A stretch of 64,000 nucleotides of DNA from Novosphingobium lentum NBRC 107847 (GCF_001590965.1 NZ_BCTW01000014.1:1-64000), one strand, 5' to 3'; shown: positions 1 to 8,103, numbered from the stretch's first letter. The notes: a model not told the origin generated them from the letters alone. Program-made: numbers and translations.

Positions 1-2
1 CC

Positions 3-476
3 CGCCACTATGCCGAAAACGGCTTGCGCATCCGCATCGGGTTCGTCCTGTCGGTGGTGCTGGTGTGCCTCTACCTGCCGTGGACTGCGGTGCTGTCCGC
101 GCGGATGCGGCGGATCGAGGGCGCCTCGCCGATGCTCACCTATCTCCAGCTGATCGGCGGCGCGCTGACGGTCATGGTCGTGTCGATGAGCGCGACGTTC
201 TGGATCGCGGCGGCGTTCCGCCCCGAACGCAATCCCGAGATCACGCAGATGCTGCACGACATGGGCTGGCTCACCATCGACCAGCTCTATCTGTGCACGA
301 CGCTCCAGATGATCGCCGCCGCGATCGTCGGGCTGCATGACAAGGCGCCGAAGCCGATGCTGCCCAAATGGGCGTGCTGGTACGCGATCTGGGCCGGCCT
401 GACGTTTTTGCCCGCCAGCCTCACCGCGTTCCTGAAAGGCGGCGTGTTCGCGTGGAACGGCGTGATGAGCTATTAA
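3..476 (+). CDS. Integral membrane protein, 5'-partial, ends at an early TAA
   Basis: The reading frame is already open at the left edge of the window, so the start lies upstream; a TTG at 24 is only an internal codon. The visible part has four hydrophobic segments (roughly codons beginning at 45, 150, 282 and 375), as expected for a polytopic inner-membrane protein. I do not recognise the family. The frame stops at TAA 474-476, but the same frame continues for 28 further sense codons to TAG 561-563 and encodes another membrane-spanning segment (listed separately). The product seen here is therefore probably C-terminally truncated. The convergent P450 gene ends at 557, inside that continuation. 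Confidence 0.6.
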   Translation, partial: RHYAENGLRIRIGFVLSVVLVCLYLPWTAVLSARMRRIEGASPMLTYLQLIGGALTVMVVSMSATFWIAAAFRPERNPEITQMLHDMGWLTIDQLYLCTTLQMIAAAIVGLHDKAPKPMLPKWACWYAIWAGLTFLPASLTAFLKGGVFAWNGVMSY

Positions 477-563
477 TTCCCTTATTTCGCGTGGCTGAGC
501 TGGTTCTCGATCGTCGCCTATTTCATCCTCGCCGCCATCGCCCGGGAGCGGCGCGGTCAATAG
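477..563 (+). pseudogene. In-frame C-terminal continuation after a premature TAA
   Basis: Directly after TAA 474-476 the same frame reads 28 sense codons (Phe-Pro-Tyr-Phe-Ala-Trp-Leu-Ser-Trp...) to TAG 561-563. The segment contains a hydrophobic stretch of about 19 residues followed by a basic tail (ARERRGQ), the usual pattern of a last transmembrane helix. The preceding codon is TAT and the context is aromatic-rich, so one base change of a Tyr codon to TAA would explain it. Alternatives are stop-codon readthrough or a sequencing error. Confidence 0.5.
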
Positions 564-1774
564 CGTTCGAGCGTGACCGGCAATGCCTCGAAGCCGTGGA
601 CGAAGCTTTGTGCGACGCGGATCGGCTCGCCCTCGACATGCACGCGCAGGCGTCGGCTCTGCAGTTCCTCGATCAGGATACGCACCTGCAATTCGGCCAG
701 CCGCGCGCCGACGCAACGGTGCGCGCCGTAGCCGAACGCCAGATGGCGCCGGGCATTATCGCGCCTGAGGTCGAAGCGTTCGGCGTCGGCAAACACGCTT
801 TCGTCGCGGTTGGCCGAGATGTACCACAGCACGACTTTGTCCCCGGCGCGGATGGTCTGGCCTGCCAGCTCGACATCGCGCACCGCGTTGCGCCGCATGT
901 GCGCCAACGGGGTCTGCCAGCGGATCAATTCGGACACCGCGTTGTCGATCAGCCCGGGATCGGCTTCGAGCGCGGCGCGCTGGTCGGGGTATTGGTCCAG
1001 CGCAAACACCAGCCCGCTCATCGTGTTGCGCGTGGTGTCGTTGCCGCCGATCACCAGCAGCGTCAGCGCGCCGATGAATTCGTCCATGTCCATCGATCCG
1101 GTGACGTCTGAGCGGATCATCCGGCTGAGCAGGTCGGGTGCGGCATCACCAGCGATCCGTTCATCCCACAGCCGCTTGAAGTAATGCCCCATGTCGGCAA
1201 GATGGCCGAGGCGTTCGGCCTGCGCCGCTGGATCGTTGAACTGCTCGATGTTGCCCGCAACGTCGGACCAGAACGGCAGCAGCCGCCGATCGTCCCACGG
1301 AAAATCGAACAGCACGGCCAGCATCTGCGTGGTCAGTTCGATCGACACTTTATCGACCCAGTCGAAGCGTTCGCCCAGCGGCAGGGTATCGAGCAGCGCG
1401 CCGGCGCGGGCGCGGATATCGATCGACAGCCGGGCCATCTCGCTGGGCGTGAACGCGGGGGTGACGACCTTGCGCTGCGCCTGGTGTTCGGCCGCGTCCA
1501 TGCGGATGAAATTGGGAAAGCCCGTGCCCGGCGGGCGTTCGGCGATGGTGATGCTGGTTACGCCGCTGCGCCAGCTCGAGGAAAACACCTCGGGCTGCGC
1601 CTCGACCTCGACAATGGTCTGGTAGGTCGAAACCGACCAGTACGGCCCGAACTTGCTGTCTTCCTGCCGGTGGACCGGGGCGTTCTCGCGCAGCCAGGCG
1701 AACGGCTCGCGCCAGCCGTCCTCGGCATAAAGCTCCGCCCGGCTGACGTCGAGGTCGAGCGTCGCGGCGGTCAC
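557..1774 (-). CDS. Cytochrome P450
   Basis: A 405-residue soluble bacterial P450. It shows the I-helix oxygen-activation motif GGNDTT (residues 243-248), the K-helix ExxR pair (E282, R285) and the heme-binding loop FGYGAHRCVG with the thiolate ligand C354. The C-terminal FVHGFEALPV resembles the steroid/terpenoid CYP125/CYP142 group, but the substrate cannot be read from sequence. The GTG start at 1774 was chosen because it forms a GTGA overlap with the stop of the upstream DUF2834 gene, which implies translational coupling. Redox partners (ferredoxin and its reductase) are not encoded nearby. The gene converges on the membrane protein at the window edge. Confidence 0.9.
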   Translation of the reverse strand: MTAATLDLDVSRAELYAEDGWREPFAWLRENAPVHRQEDSKFGPYWSVSTYQTIVEVEAQPEVFSSSWRSGVTSITIAERPPGTGFPNFIRMDAAEHQAQRKVVTPAFTPSEMARLSIDIRARAGALLDTLPLGERFDWVDKVSIELTTQMLAVLFDFPWDDRRLLPFWSDVAGNIEQFNDPAAQAERLGHLADMGHYFKRLWDERIAGDAAPDLLSRMIRSDVTGSMDMDEFIGALTLLVIGGNDTTRNTMSGLVFALDQYPDQRAALEADPGLIDNAVSELIRWQTPLAHMRRNAVRDVELAGQTIRAGDKVVLWYISANRDESVFADAERFDLRRDNARRHLAFGYGAHRCVGARLAELQVRILIEELQSRRLRVHVEGEPIRVAQSFVHGFEALPVTLERY

Positions 1775-2124
1775 GCGACTTGGCCCTGGCGCGCAAGGTG
1801 CCGCTCGCGCATCACCAGATAGAGCGGGAACGCAAAGCAGGTGCCAAGAAACGACAGCGCGAGGAAGATCCAGCCCCAGCGCGCACCCAGCCCGATCCGC
1901 GCGGCATCGCCCACCACCCAGATCATGAAGGTGATCCAGGCCACGACGATGTCGATGGTCAGGAACGCCGCGGCGTTGCCCGAGCGGTAGCTGTCGATGA
2001 AAAAGCTGGGCAAGTTCAGGATATTGCCGCCTTCCTGCATCCACGCAAAGGCGTGCGGCCAGACGGCCAGCAGCGATGCCACCGCGAACACGACGTACAA
2101 GGAATGCTTGGCTGTGGTCGGCAT
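1771..2124 (-). CDS. DUF2834 family small membrane protein
   Basis: A 117-residue protein with three or four hydrophobic segments. The central part (serine/asparagine-rich loop, then AAFLTIDIVVAWITFMIWV) matches what I know of the DUF2834 family. ATG 2124 was chosen because a GGGAGA ribosome-binding site sits about 8 nt upstream; longer in-frame starts lack one. Its stop overlaps the P450 start (GTGA), so the two are co-translated. Function is unknown; the pairing suggests a membrane partner for P450 substrate delivery, which is inference only. Confidence 0.7.
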   Translation of the reverse strand: MPTTAKHSLYVVFAVASLLAVWPHAFAWMQEGGNILNLPSFFIDSYRSGNAAAFLTIDIVVAWITFMIWVVGDAARIGLGARWGWIFLALSFLGTCFAFPLYLVMRERHLARQGQVA

Positions 2125-2255
2125 GGCATCGTCTCCCGTCGCGCAAGCCGGATCATCCGCTTGCGCTTGTTTTCCCCATGGTAAAGCCCGGCCAGCGCAT
2201 CGGGGCAAGTGTCAATCGCGCCGGGAATTCCTTCGCCATGCAGCAGCCGCACGGT

Positions 2256-3200
2256 TCATGCAGGCATCCGCATTGCGGCACGCGCTGCCGCATAATCCTG
2301 CGCCAGCCAATCGATATAGTCGCCCGCCGGCTCCGCGCGGCGCACGGCACCGATGCCCTGCCCGGCGCTCCAGATTTCCTTCCACGCCCTGGCGTTGTCG
2401 CCACCGCCGTCGATGTTGATCGCCTTGCCTTCGGCCCGCTTGAGCTGCGCCGGATCAAGCCCGTTCTCGACCAGCGAGGGCCGCAGGAAATTGGCATCGA
2501 CCCCGGTGAAGCAGTTGGTGGTGACGATGTCGGCGGCGGTGCCTTCCACGATCATGCGGCGGAACCCCGGCTGGGTATTGGCTTCGTCGCTGGCGAGGAA
2601 CGGCGAACCGACATAGGCCAGATCGGCGCCCAGCACTTCGGCGGCGAGCACCGAGCGCCCGTTGGCGATGCACCCCGACAGCAGCAGCAGCCCATCCCAC
2701 CACGCCCGGATTTCCTGGCACAACGCGAACGGTGACAAATCGCCGGTGTGCCCCCCGGCGCCTGCGCCCACGCCGATGATCCCGTCGACGCCGATCTCGG
2801 CGCATTTGCGCGCGTGGCGGTCCTTGATCACGTCCTGGAACACCAGGCTGCCGTTGGCCTGCAGCCGCGCCACCAGATCGCGATTGGCGGCCAGCGCCAG
2901 CACGACGATCGGCACTTTGTGGCGCAACACCACGTCAAGGTCCGCCTCGAGCCGCGAATTGCTGGCGTGGGCGACGAGGTTGATCGCATACGGCGCGTCG
3001 CCCACGGCTTCCCCGATCCTTGCAATATCGGCGTCCAGCGCCGCGCTCGACCGCGGGTTGAGCGCGGGCATCGACCCGATGATCCCGGCGCGGCATTGCG
3101 CGATAACCAGATCGGCGGTCGATGCGATGAACATCGGCCCGGCCATGACCGGCAACCGCAGTTTGCTCTTCAACAGCGCCGCCAGCGCCCTGCCCTTCAT
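2256..3200 (-). CDS. Nitronate monooxygenase / 2-nitropropane dioxygenase-like flavoprotein
   Basis: A 314-residue TIM-barrel FMN enzyme of the NMO/2-nitropropane dioxygenase and enoyl-reductase family. Visible features are the N-terminal LPVMAGPMF strand, the VGAGAGGHTG phosphate-binding loop (about residues 164-173) and the LLLSGCIANGRSVLAAEVLGADLAYVG FMN-site region. Family members oxidise alkyl nitronates, but many in catabolic clusters have unknown CoA-linked roles. Start ATG 3200 is preceded by GGAGACAAC. It is transcribed divergently from the SDR/acyl-CoA dehydrogenase operon, so the 3201-3442 gap probably carries both promoters. Confidence 0.85.
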   Translation of the reverse strand: MKGRALAALLKSKLRLPVMAGPMFIASTADLVIAQCRAGIIGSMPALNPRSSAALDADIARIGEAVGDAPYAINLVAHASNSRLEADLDVVLRHKVPIVVLALAANRDLVARLQANGSLVFQDVIKDRHARKCAEIGVDGIIGVGAGAGGHTGDLSPFALCQEIRAWWDGLLLLSGCIANGRSVLAAEVLGADLAYVGSPFLASDEANTQPGFRRMIVEGTAADIVTTNCFTGVDANFLRPSLVENGLDPAQLKRAEGKAINIDGGGDNARAWKEIWSAGQGIGAVRRAEPAGDYIDWLAQDYAAARAAMRMPA

Positions 3201-3346
3201 GCGTTGTCTCCGGCACGGTTCGCAGATGCCTTCGGATCGCGCCGACGACGCGGTAGATACCCGCCCACCGTATTGATGCCGCGCTTCATCGATCACCCCT
3301 CCGTCGTGCACCTGGGCTGACGCCCGGGCATTCATCGATGCGATGC

Positions 3347-3382
3347 TTGACACGCCCCGGCGTTTTTGTAAACAGGTTCACA
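3347..3382 (+). promoter_or_regulatory. Putative sigma-70 promoter with overlapping TetR-type dyad
   Basis: A consensus -35 TTGACA (3347-3352) is followed after 16 nt by TAAACA (3369-3374) as a weak -10. Overlapping the -10 is the near-perfect 16-bp dyad TGTAAAC-AG-GTTCACA (3367-3382), whose AACnnGTT/AAACnnGTT core is typical of TetR-family acyl-CoA-responsive regulators such as PsrA or KstR. It lies 60 nt upstream of the SDR start and within the divergent intergenic region (3201-3442), so it could control both directions. No TetR gene is in the window. Confidence 0.45.
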
Positions 3383-3442
3383 ATTGCTCGCAAGCCGGCA
3401 ATGTATTTCCGCGGCACGGTGCCAGCGGTCTTTGGGGGCGGT

Positions 3443-4375
3443 ATGAACCAGAAGCGGGACCTGTTTCGCGATGATGCGCTGGACGGCAAGGTCGTGCTCG
3501 TCACCGGTGGTGGCGGCGGTCTCGGCAAGGAGATCGCGCACGCGCTCGCCGGTCGCAAGGCCCGGGTCCACATCTGCGGCCGCCGGTTGGCGCTGCTCGA
3601 GGAAACTGCCGCCGAAATTGCAAAAGCAACCGGCGGAGAGGTCTTTGCCCACGCCTGCGACATTCGCGATGCCGATGCGGTCGACGCGATGGTCGACACG
3701 ATCTGGCAGGACAAGCCGCTGACCGGCCTGGTCAACAATGCCGCCGCCAACTTCATCGCGCCGACCAAGGACCTGTCGGCGCGTGCCTTCCGGGCGGTGA
3801 CATCGACGGTGATGGACGGCACGTTCCACGCGACGCTGTCGTGCGGCAAGCGCTGGATCCGCGACGGCCTGCCGGGTTCGGTCGTGTCCAACCTCACCAC
3901 GTGGGTCTGGACCGGTTCGGCCTTCGTCGTGCCGTCGGCGATGGGCAAGGCCGCGGTCCACGCGATGACGATGAGCCTTGCCGCCGAATGGGGCGGCTAT
4001 GGCATCCGGCTCAACGCCACCGCACCGGGACCGTTTCCGACCGAAGGCGCGTGGGACAAGCTCAACCCGATCCCCGACACGGTATCGTCGGCAACCAGCG
4101 CCGCGACCGTGCCGATGCGCCGCTTCGGGCAGATGGACGAACTGACCAACCTGATTACTTTCCTGCTCTCCGACGCGTGCGATTATCTCACCGGGCAGAC
4201 TATCGCGATCGACGGCGGACAGCATCTCGCCGGACCGGGCACGTTCGCCGACCTCACCAATCTCACGCCCGAACAATGGCAGGCCGCGCGCGACAAGATC
4301 GCCGGTTCGGTGGCGAAGGAAAAGGCGCAGCGGCAAACGACCTCGCCTGCTGCCGACGGAGGATCCGCAGCATGA
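3443..4375 (+). CDS. SDR, 2,4-dienoyl-CoA reductase (DECR)-like
   Basis: A 310-residue short-chain dehydrogenase. The Rossmann motif TGGGGGLG is at 21-28 and an NNAAANF segment at 98-104. The classical catalytic Tyr of YxxxK is absent: the segment reads PSAMGKAAVHAM with S165 in the Tyr position and K169 retained. The same change, and the following SLAAEWGGYGIRLN...PGP sequence, occur in NADPH-dependent 2,4-dienoyl-CoA reductases, which protonate via other residues, so the protein is probably active on unsaturated acyl-CoA esters. ATG 3443 fits the domain start. Its TGA overlaps the next gene's ATG (ATGA at 4372). Confidence 0.82.
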   Translation: MNQKRDLFRDDALDGKVVLVTGGGGGLGKEIAHALAGRKARVHICGRRLALLEETAAEIAKATGGEVFAHACDIRDADAVDAMVDTIWQDKPLTGLVNNAAANFIAPTKDLSARAFRAVTSTVMDGTFHATLSCGKRWIRDGLPGSVVSNLTTWVWTGSAFVVPSAMGKAAVHAMTMSLAAEWGGYGIRLNATAPGPFPTEGAWDKLNPIPDTVSSATSAATVPMRRFGQMDELTNLITFLLSDACDYLTGQTIAIDGGQHLAGPGTFADLTNLTPEQWQAARDKIAGSVAKEKAQRQTTSPAADGGSAA

Positions 4376-5535
4376 TCGAACGCCAGCTGTTCAATGCCGA
4401 GCACGACATGTGGCGCGAAACCGTGCGCAAGTTCGTCGAAAAGGAAATCGTCCCGTTCCACGCCCAGTGGGAAAAGGACGGCATCGTCCCGCGCGAACTG
4501 TGGCTGAAGGCGGGCGAAGCAGGCATGCTTTGCTGCACCGTGCCCGAGGAATACGGCGGCCTGGGGCTCGATTACCTGTTCGACGTGGTGGTGTTCGAGG
4601 AGCTGTGGCGGGTGGGCGCCAGCGGCCCCGGCTTCCTGATCCACACCGACCTGGTCTCGACCTACATCCTCTCGTTCGGCACCGAGGAGCAGAAGCGCCA
4701 CTGGCTGCCGAAAATGGTCACGGGTGAGGCGATCGGCTCGCTCGGCATGACCGAACCGCACGCCGGCAGCGATCTCAAGGCCATCCGCACCCGCGCCGAG
4801 CGCGACGGCGATGATTTCGTCATCAACGGCCAGAAGGTGTTCATTTCCAACGGCCAGATGTGCGACGTGCTGGTGCTGGCCACCAAGACCGACAGCAGCG
4901 CCGGGGCCAAGGGCGTGACGCTGTTCCTGGTCGATGCCAGCCTGCCCGGGTTCAAGCGCGGCCAGAACCTCGACAAGCTGGGGATGAAGGCGCAGGATAC
5001 GTCCGAACTGTTCTTCGACAACTTGCGCGTGCCAGCCGGTGCGATGCTCGGGACCGAGGGCGGCGGCTTCCCGCTGATGATGACCAAGCTTTCGCAGGAA
5101 CGGCTGGCGCAGGCGATCCGTTCGGCCACCGTGACCGAGACGATCATCGAATGGACGGTCGATTACACCGCTGAACGCCGCGCGTTCGACCAGTCGATCG
5201 CCGATTTCCAGAACACCCAGTTCGTGCTCGCCGATCTGAAAGCGCGCAGCGTGATGGCGCGCGTGTTTACCGACAAGTGCATCGAACTGTTCATGGCGGG
5301 CAAGCTCGATCCGGTCGATGCCGCCATGGCCAAGATGACCACGTCCGAACTGCATTGCGAAACCGCCGACAAGTGCCTGCAGTTGTTCGGGGGCTGGGGC
5401 TATATGTGGGAATATCCGATCGCCCGCGCCTATGCCGACGCGCGCATCGTCAAGATCGCGGGCGGTTCGATCGAGGTGATGAAGACGATCATTTCTCGCG
5501 ACATGTTCAAGGGCCGGCTTGGCCGCACCCGGTGA
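4372..5535 (+). CDS. Acyl-CoA dehydrogenase (LCAD/IVD-like)
   Basis: A 387-residue FAD-dependent acyl-CoA dehydrogenase. It carries the FAD/substrate signature SLGMTEPHAGSD (123-134) and the C-terminal GGWGYMWEYPIARAYADARI. The position of the usual catalytic Glu near the C-terminus is Gly (IAGGS), but E260 in ETIIEWTVDY lies where long-chain and isovaleryl-CoA dehydrogenases keep theirs, so it is probably active. In this operon it could introduce the ring double bond of an alicyclic acyl-CoA (AliB/BadJ role); that assignment is from context. The ATG overlaps the SDR stop and the TGA overlaps a GTG of the regulator gene. Confidence 0.9.
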   Translation: MIERQLFNAEHDMWRETVRKFVEKEIVPFHAQWEKDGIVPRELWLKAGEAGMLCCTVPEEYGGLGLDYLFDVVVFEELWRVGASGPGFLIHTDLVSTYILSFGTEEQKRHWLPKMVTGEAIGSLGMTEPHAGSDLKAIRTRAERDGDDFVINGQKVFISNGQMCDVLVLATKTDSSAGAKGVTLFLVDASLPGFKRGQNLDKLGMKAQDTSELFFDNLRVPAGAMLGTEGGGFPLMMTKLSQERLAQAIRSATVTETIIEWTVDYTAERRAFDQSIADFQNTQFVLADLKARSVMARVFTDKCIELFMAGKLDPVDAAMAKMTTSELHCETADKCLQLFGGWGYMWEYPIARAYADARIVKIAGGSIEVMKTIISRDMFKGRLGRTR

Positions 5536-5578
5536 CGGTGCCCGTGGTTCCGCTTGCCTCCGACGCCGCAAAGTCCGA

Positions 5579-5599
5579 CCGGGAGGGATCGCCTCCCGG
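5579..5599 (+). promoter_or_regulatory. Perfect 8-bp hairpin/palindrome before the MarR start
   Basis: CCGGGAGG-GATCG-CCTCCCGG is a perfect inverted repeat. Its right arm runs into the GGAG (5598-5601) that serves GTG 5610. As DNA it could be an autoregulatory MarR operator; as RNA it would mask the ribosome-binding site. No U-tract follows, so it is not a terminator. Confidence 0.45.
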
Positions 5600-5609
5600 A
5601 GTATCGCCT

Positions 5610-6086
5610 GTGCAGAAGAACCTCGACGCCAACCTTCGTTTCGGATTCCTGATCCACGACGTTTCGCGCCTGCGCCGCATCGTCGTCGACCGGGCGCTGA
5701 AGCCGCTCGGCATCACCCGCTCGCAATGGTGGGTGCTGGCCTTCCTGTCGCGCCGCGACGGCATGACCCAGACCGCGCTCGCCGCCGACCTAGATCTGAC
5801 CAAGGTCGCGATCGGCGGGCTGATCGATCGCATGGAGACCGGTGGGTTCGTCGAACGCCGCGCCGATGAGCGCGATGCCCGTGCGCGCCGGGTCTACCTG
5901 ACCCGCGCCGGCAAGCAACTGGTCGCCACGATCCGCGAGAACGTCGATGTCGTCGAAACCGACATCCTCTCGGCGGTCAGCGAAAACGAGCTCGACGATG
6001 CCGCGCGCTCGCTCGTGAAGATCAAGGCGCGGTTGCTCGAAATCGTCGGCAACGATGCCGAAAGCGGCCAGGACATCGAAACCTGA
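5610..6086 (+). CDS. MarR family transcriptional regulator (BadR-like context)
   Basis: A winged-helix regulator of 158 residues from GTG 5610. The MarR fold is clear: an N-terminal dimerisation helix, the recognition region TQTALAADLDLTKVAIGGLIDRMETGGFVERR, then a wing with DERDARARRVYLT. The start is ambiguous: GTG 5610 has GGAG 9 nt upstream, while GTG 5532 (184 residues) forms a GTGA overlap with the acyl-CoA dehydrogenase stop. The first 26 residues of the longer form are Pro/Ser-rich and unlike the family. In Rhodopseudomonas palustris a MarR protein, BadR, controls cyclohexanecarboxylate genes next to badH/badI; the same arrangement here suggests an acyl-CoA-responsive repressor. Confidence 0.85.
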   Translation: MQKNLDANLRFGFLIHDVSRLRRIVVDRALKPLGITRSQWWVLAFLSRRDGMTQTALAADLDLTKVAIGGLIDRMETGGFVERRADERDARARRVYLTRAGKQLVATIRENVDVVETDILSAVSENELDDAARSLVKIKARLLEIVGNDAESGQDIET

Positions 6087-6115
6087 CCGCAGGTTCAATT
6101 GGGATGGAGGATTTG

Positions 6116-6874
6116 GTGCAGGGATTGGCAGGCAAGGTCGCGATCGTCACGGGCGGCGGACAGGGTATCGGGCGGGCACTGGTGCTGCGGCTGGCGGCGG
6201 AAGGCTGCAAGGTCGCGATCTTCGACCTCAGCACTGAAGCAGGTGCCGAAACCGCAAAGCTCGCGGGCGATGCCGTGGTCAGGACGTGGCAGGTCGACGT
6301 CAGCGATCTGGCCGGTGTGGAAAAGGCCGTGGGTGAAGTCGAGGCGGACCTCGGCCCGATCTGGGTGCTGGTCAACAACGCCGGGTGGGATCGCCCGCAG
6401 CCGTTCCTGAAGACCACCCCGGAATTCTGGGACAAGGTCATCGCCATCAACCTGACCGGCAACCTCAACACGCACTTCGCCGTGGCGGGCCGTATGGTCG
6501 CCAATGGCGGCGGGCGGATCATCAACATCGCGTCCGACGCGGCCAAGGTCGGCACCGCGATGGAAGCGGTCTATTCGGCATGCAAGGGCGGCCTGATCAG
6601 CTTCACCAAGTCGATCGCGCGCGAATTGGCGCGCAAGAACGTGCTTGCCAACTGCGTCTGCCCGGGACCGACCAACACCCCGATGATGGCCGAAGTGGCC
6701 GGCACCGGTCCGGACGCGGAAAAGTGGAAGGCCTCGCTCGAACGCGGCATCCCGCTGGGCCGCATGGGTGAGCCCGAGGATTATGCCGGGATCGTCGCGC
6801 TGCTCGCCTCGGACGATGGCAAGTACATCACCGGCCAGGCCATCTCGGTCTCCGGCGGAATGAACATGGTCTGA
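6116..6874 (+). CDS. badH: 2-hydroxycyclohexanecarboxyl-CoA dehydrogenase-like SDR
   Basis: A 252-residue classical SDR. It has the nucleotide-binding GGGQGIG (13-19), NNAG (87-90) and an intact catalytic set S140, Y153, K157 (YSACK). The stretches LVNNAGWD, INIASDAAKVG, AVYSACKGGL and ITGQAISVSGGMNMV follow R. palustris BadH closely as I remember it. BadH oxidises 2-hydroxycyclohexane-1-carboxyl-CoA to the 2-keto ester with NAD. GTG 6116 is preferred because GGAGG lies 5 nt upstream (6106-6110); the in-frame ATG 6104 has no ribosome-binding site. A BadI-like ring hydrolase lies one gene downstream, which supports the assignment. Confidence 0.82.
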   Translation: MQGLAGKVAIVTGGGQGIGRALVLRLAAEGCKVAIFDLSTEAGAETAKLAGDAVVRTWQVDVSDLAGVEKAVGEVEADLGPIWVLVNNAGWDRPQPFLKTTPEFWDKVIAINLTGNLNTHFAVAGRMVANGGGRIINIASDAAKVGTAMEAVYSACKGGLISFTKSIARELARKNVLANCVCPGPTNTPMMAEVAGTGPDAEKWKASLERGIPLGRMGEPEDYAGIVALLASDDGKYITGQAISVSGGMNMV

Positions 6875-6876
6875 GA

Positions 6877-7308
6877 GTGACGGACGGGCAGCAGCAGCAC
6901 CCCCCCATTGCCGGTGACTGGCAAGCGGGGGAGGTGACCGCCACCGGGCCTTGGACGGTCGGTCAACTGTCGATCGACTGGGCCACGCACCGCTATGCCC
7001 TGTGCATCGAGGAACGGCATTGCAACGCGACCGGCGTGATGAACGGTGGGGCCATGGCGACCTTCCTCGATGGCCAGGCGTTCGTGGTCATCAACGACAA
7101 GCTGCACGACTACCACCGGCCCACGATTTCGCTGAGCGTCGACTTGCTGGCCCCGACGCTGGTCGGCGATTGGCTGGTGGCCGAAGTCACCTTGGTCAAG
7201 ATCACGCGCAGCATGATCGTGACCCAGGCGCTGGCGAAAGTCGGCGACCGTGTCGTCGCCCGGTCCAATGCCATCTATAGCAATACCCAGAGAAAGGACG
7301 CGCCATGA
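6877..7308 (+). CDS. Hotdog-fold thioesterase (PaaI/4HBT family)
   Basis: A 143-residue hotdog protein. The central helix motif reads GVMNGGAMATFLDGQAF, in which Asn replaces the more usual His of the PaaI HGG motif; the Asp of FLD is kept. Members hydrolyse acyl- or aroyl-CoA thioesters and often recycle CoA from dead-end intermediates. GTG 6877 starts 2 nt after the SDR stop, and its TGA overlaps the next ATG (ATGA at 7305). Its likely role is CoA release within the ring-cleavage operon. Confidence 0.75.
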   Translation: MTDGQQQHPPIAGDWQAGEVTATGPWTVGQLSIDWATHRYALCIEERHCNATGVMNGGAMATFLDGQAFVVINDKLHDYHRPTISLSVDLLAPTLVGDWLVAEVTLVKITRSMIVTQALAKVGDRVVARSNAIYSNTQRKDAP

Positions 7309-8099
7309 GCGGCACCCCCCAGTTCGAAGACATCCTTTATGAAGTGCGCGGCCGCGCCGCGTGGATCATCATCAACCGCCCCAAGCTGTACAACGCGTTC
7401 CGCGCGCAGACGATCGAGGAACTGATCGCCGCGTTCAAGCTGGCGGCCGACGACAAGGGCGTATCGAGCGTCGTGCTGACCGGCGCAGGCGACAAGGCGT
7501 TCTGCACCGGCGGCGATCAAAGCGCCAAGGATGGCCAGTACGACGGACGCGGCATCGTCGGCCTGCCGATCGACGAGTTCCAGTCGGTCATCCGCGACAT
7601 TCCCAAGCCTGTCATCGCCCGCGTCAACGGCTTTGCCATCGGCGGCGGCAATGTCTTCGCGACGCTGTGCGATCTGACCATCGCGGCCGATACGGCCAAG
7701 TTCGGCCAGGTCGGTCCCAAGGTCGGCTCGGTCGATGCCGGCTGGGGTACCGCGTTCCTCGCCCGCCATGTGGGTGACAAGAAGGCGCGCGAGATCTGGT
7801 TCCTGAACCTGCAGTATTCGGCGCAGGAAGCGCTGGAAATGGGACTCGTCAACAAGGTCGTCCCGGCCGCCGAGCTCGATGCGGCGGTCGATGAATGGAC
7901 CGAAATGCTGGGTCAGCGCTCGCCCACGGCGATTGCCCTCGCCAAGCGCAGCTTCAATGCCGACAGCGACAACATTCGCGGCATTTCGATGCTGGCGCTC
8001 AATTCGGTGAAGCTGTTCTACGATACCGAGGAATCGAAGGAAGGCATGCGCGCCTTCCAGGAAAAGCGCGCGCCGGACTTCCACAAGTACGTCAAGTAA
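7305..8099 (+). CDS. badI: 2-ketocyclohexanecarboxyl-CoA hydrolase-like (crotonase/MenB subfamily)
   Basis: A 264-residue crotonase-fold protein. Its motifs are those of the MenB/BadI branch: FCTGGDQ (67-72), FAIGGGNV (110-117), GQVGPKVGSVDAGWGTAFLAR (S142 and D144 at the MenB Ser/Asp positions) and the C-terminal FYDTEESKEG with the family Tyr. The N-terminal QFEDILYEVRG and AWIIINRP also match BadI from memory. BadI adds water to 2-ketocyclohexane-1-carboxyl-CoA and opens the ring to pimeloyl-CoA. The start overlaps the thioesterase stop. A generic enoyl-CoA hydratase is the alternative, but the DQ and SVDAGWGT motifs argue against it. Confidence 0.83.
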   Translation: MSGTPQFEDILYEVRGRAAWIIINRPKLYNAFRAQTIEELIAAFKLAADDKGVSSVVLTGAGDKAFCTGGDQSAKDGQYDGRGIVGLPIDEFQSVIRDIPKPVIARVNGFAIGGGNVFATLCDLTIAADTAKFGQVGPKVGSVDAGWGTAFLARHVGDKKAREIWFLNLQYSAQEALEMGLVNKVVPAAELDAAVDEWTEMLGQRSPTAIALAKRSFNADSDNIRGISMLALNSVKLFYDTEESKEGMRAFQEKRAPDFHKYVK

Positions 8100-8103
8100 G
8101 CCC

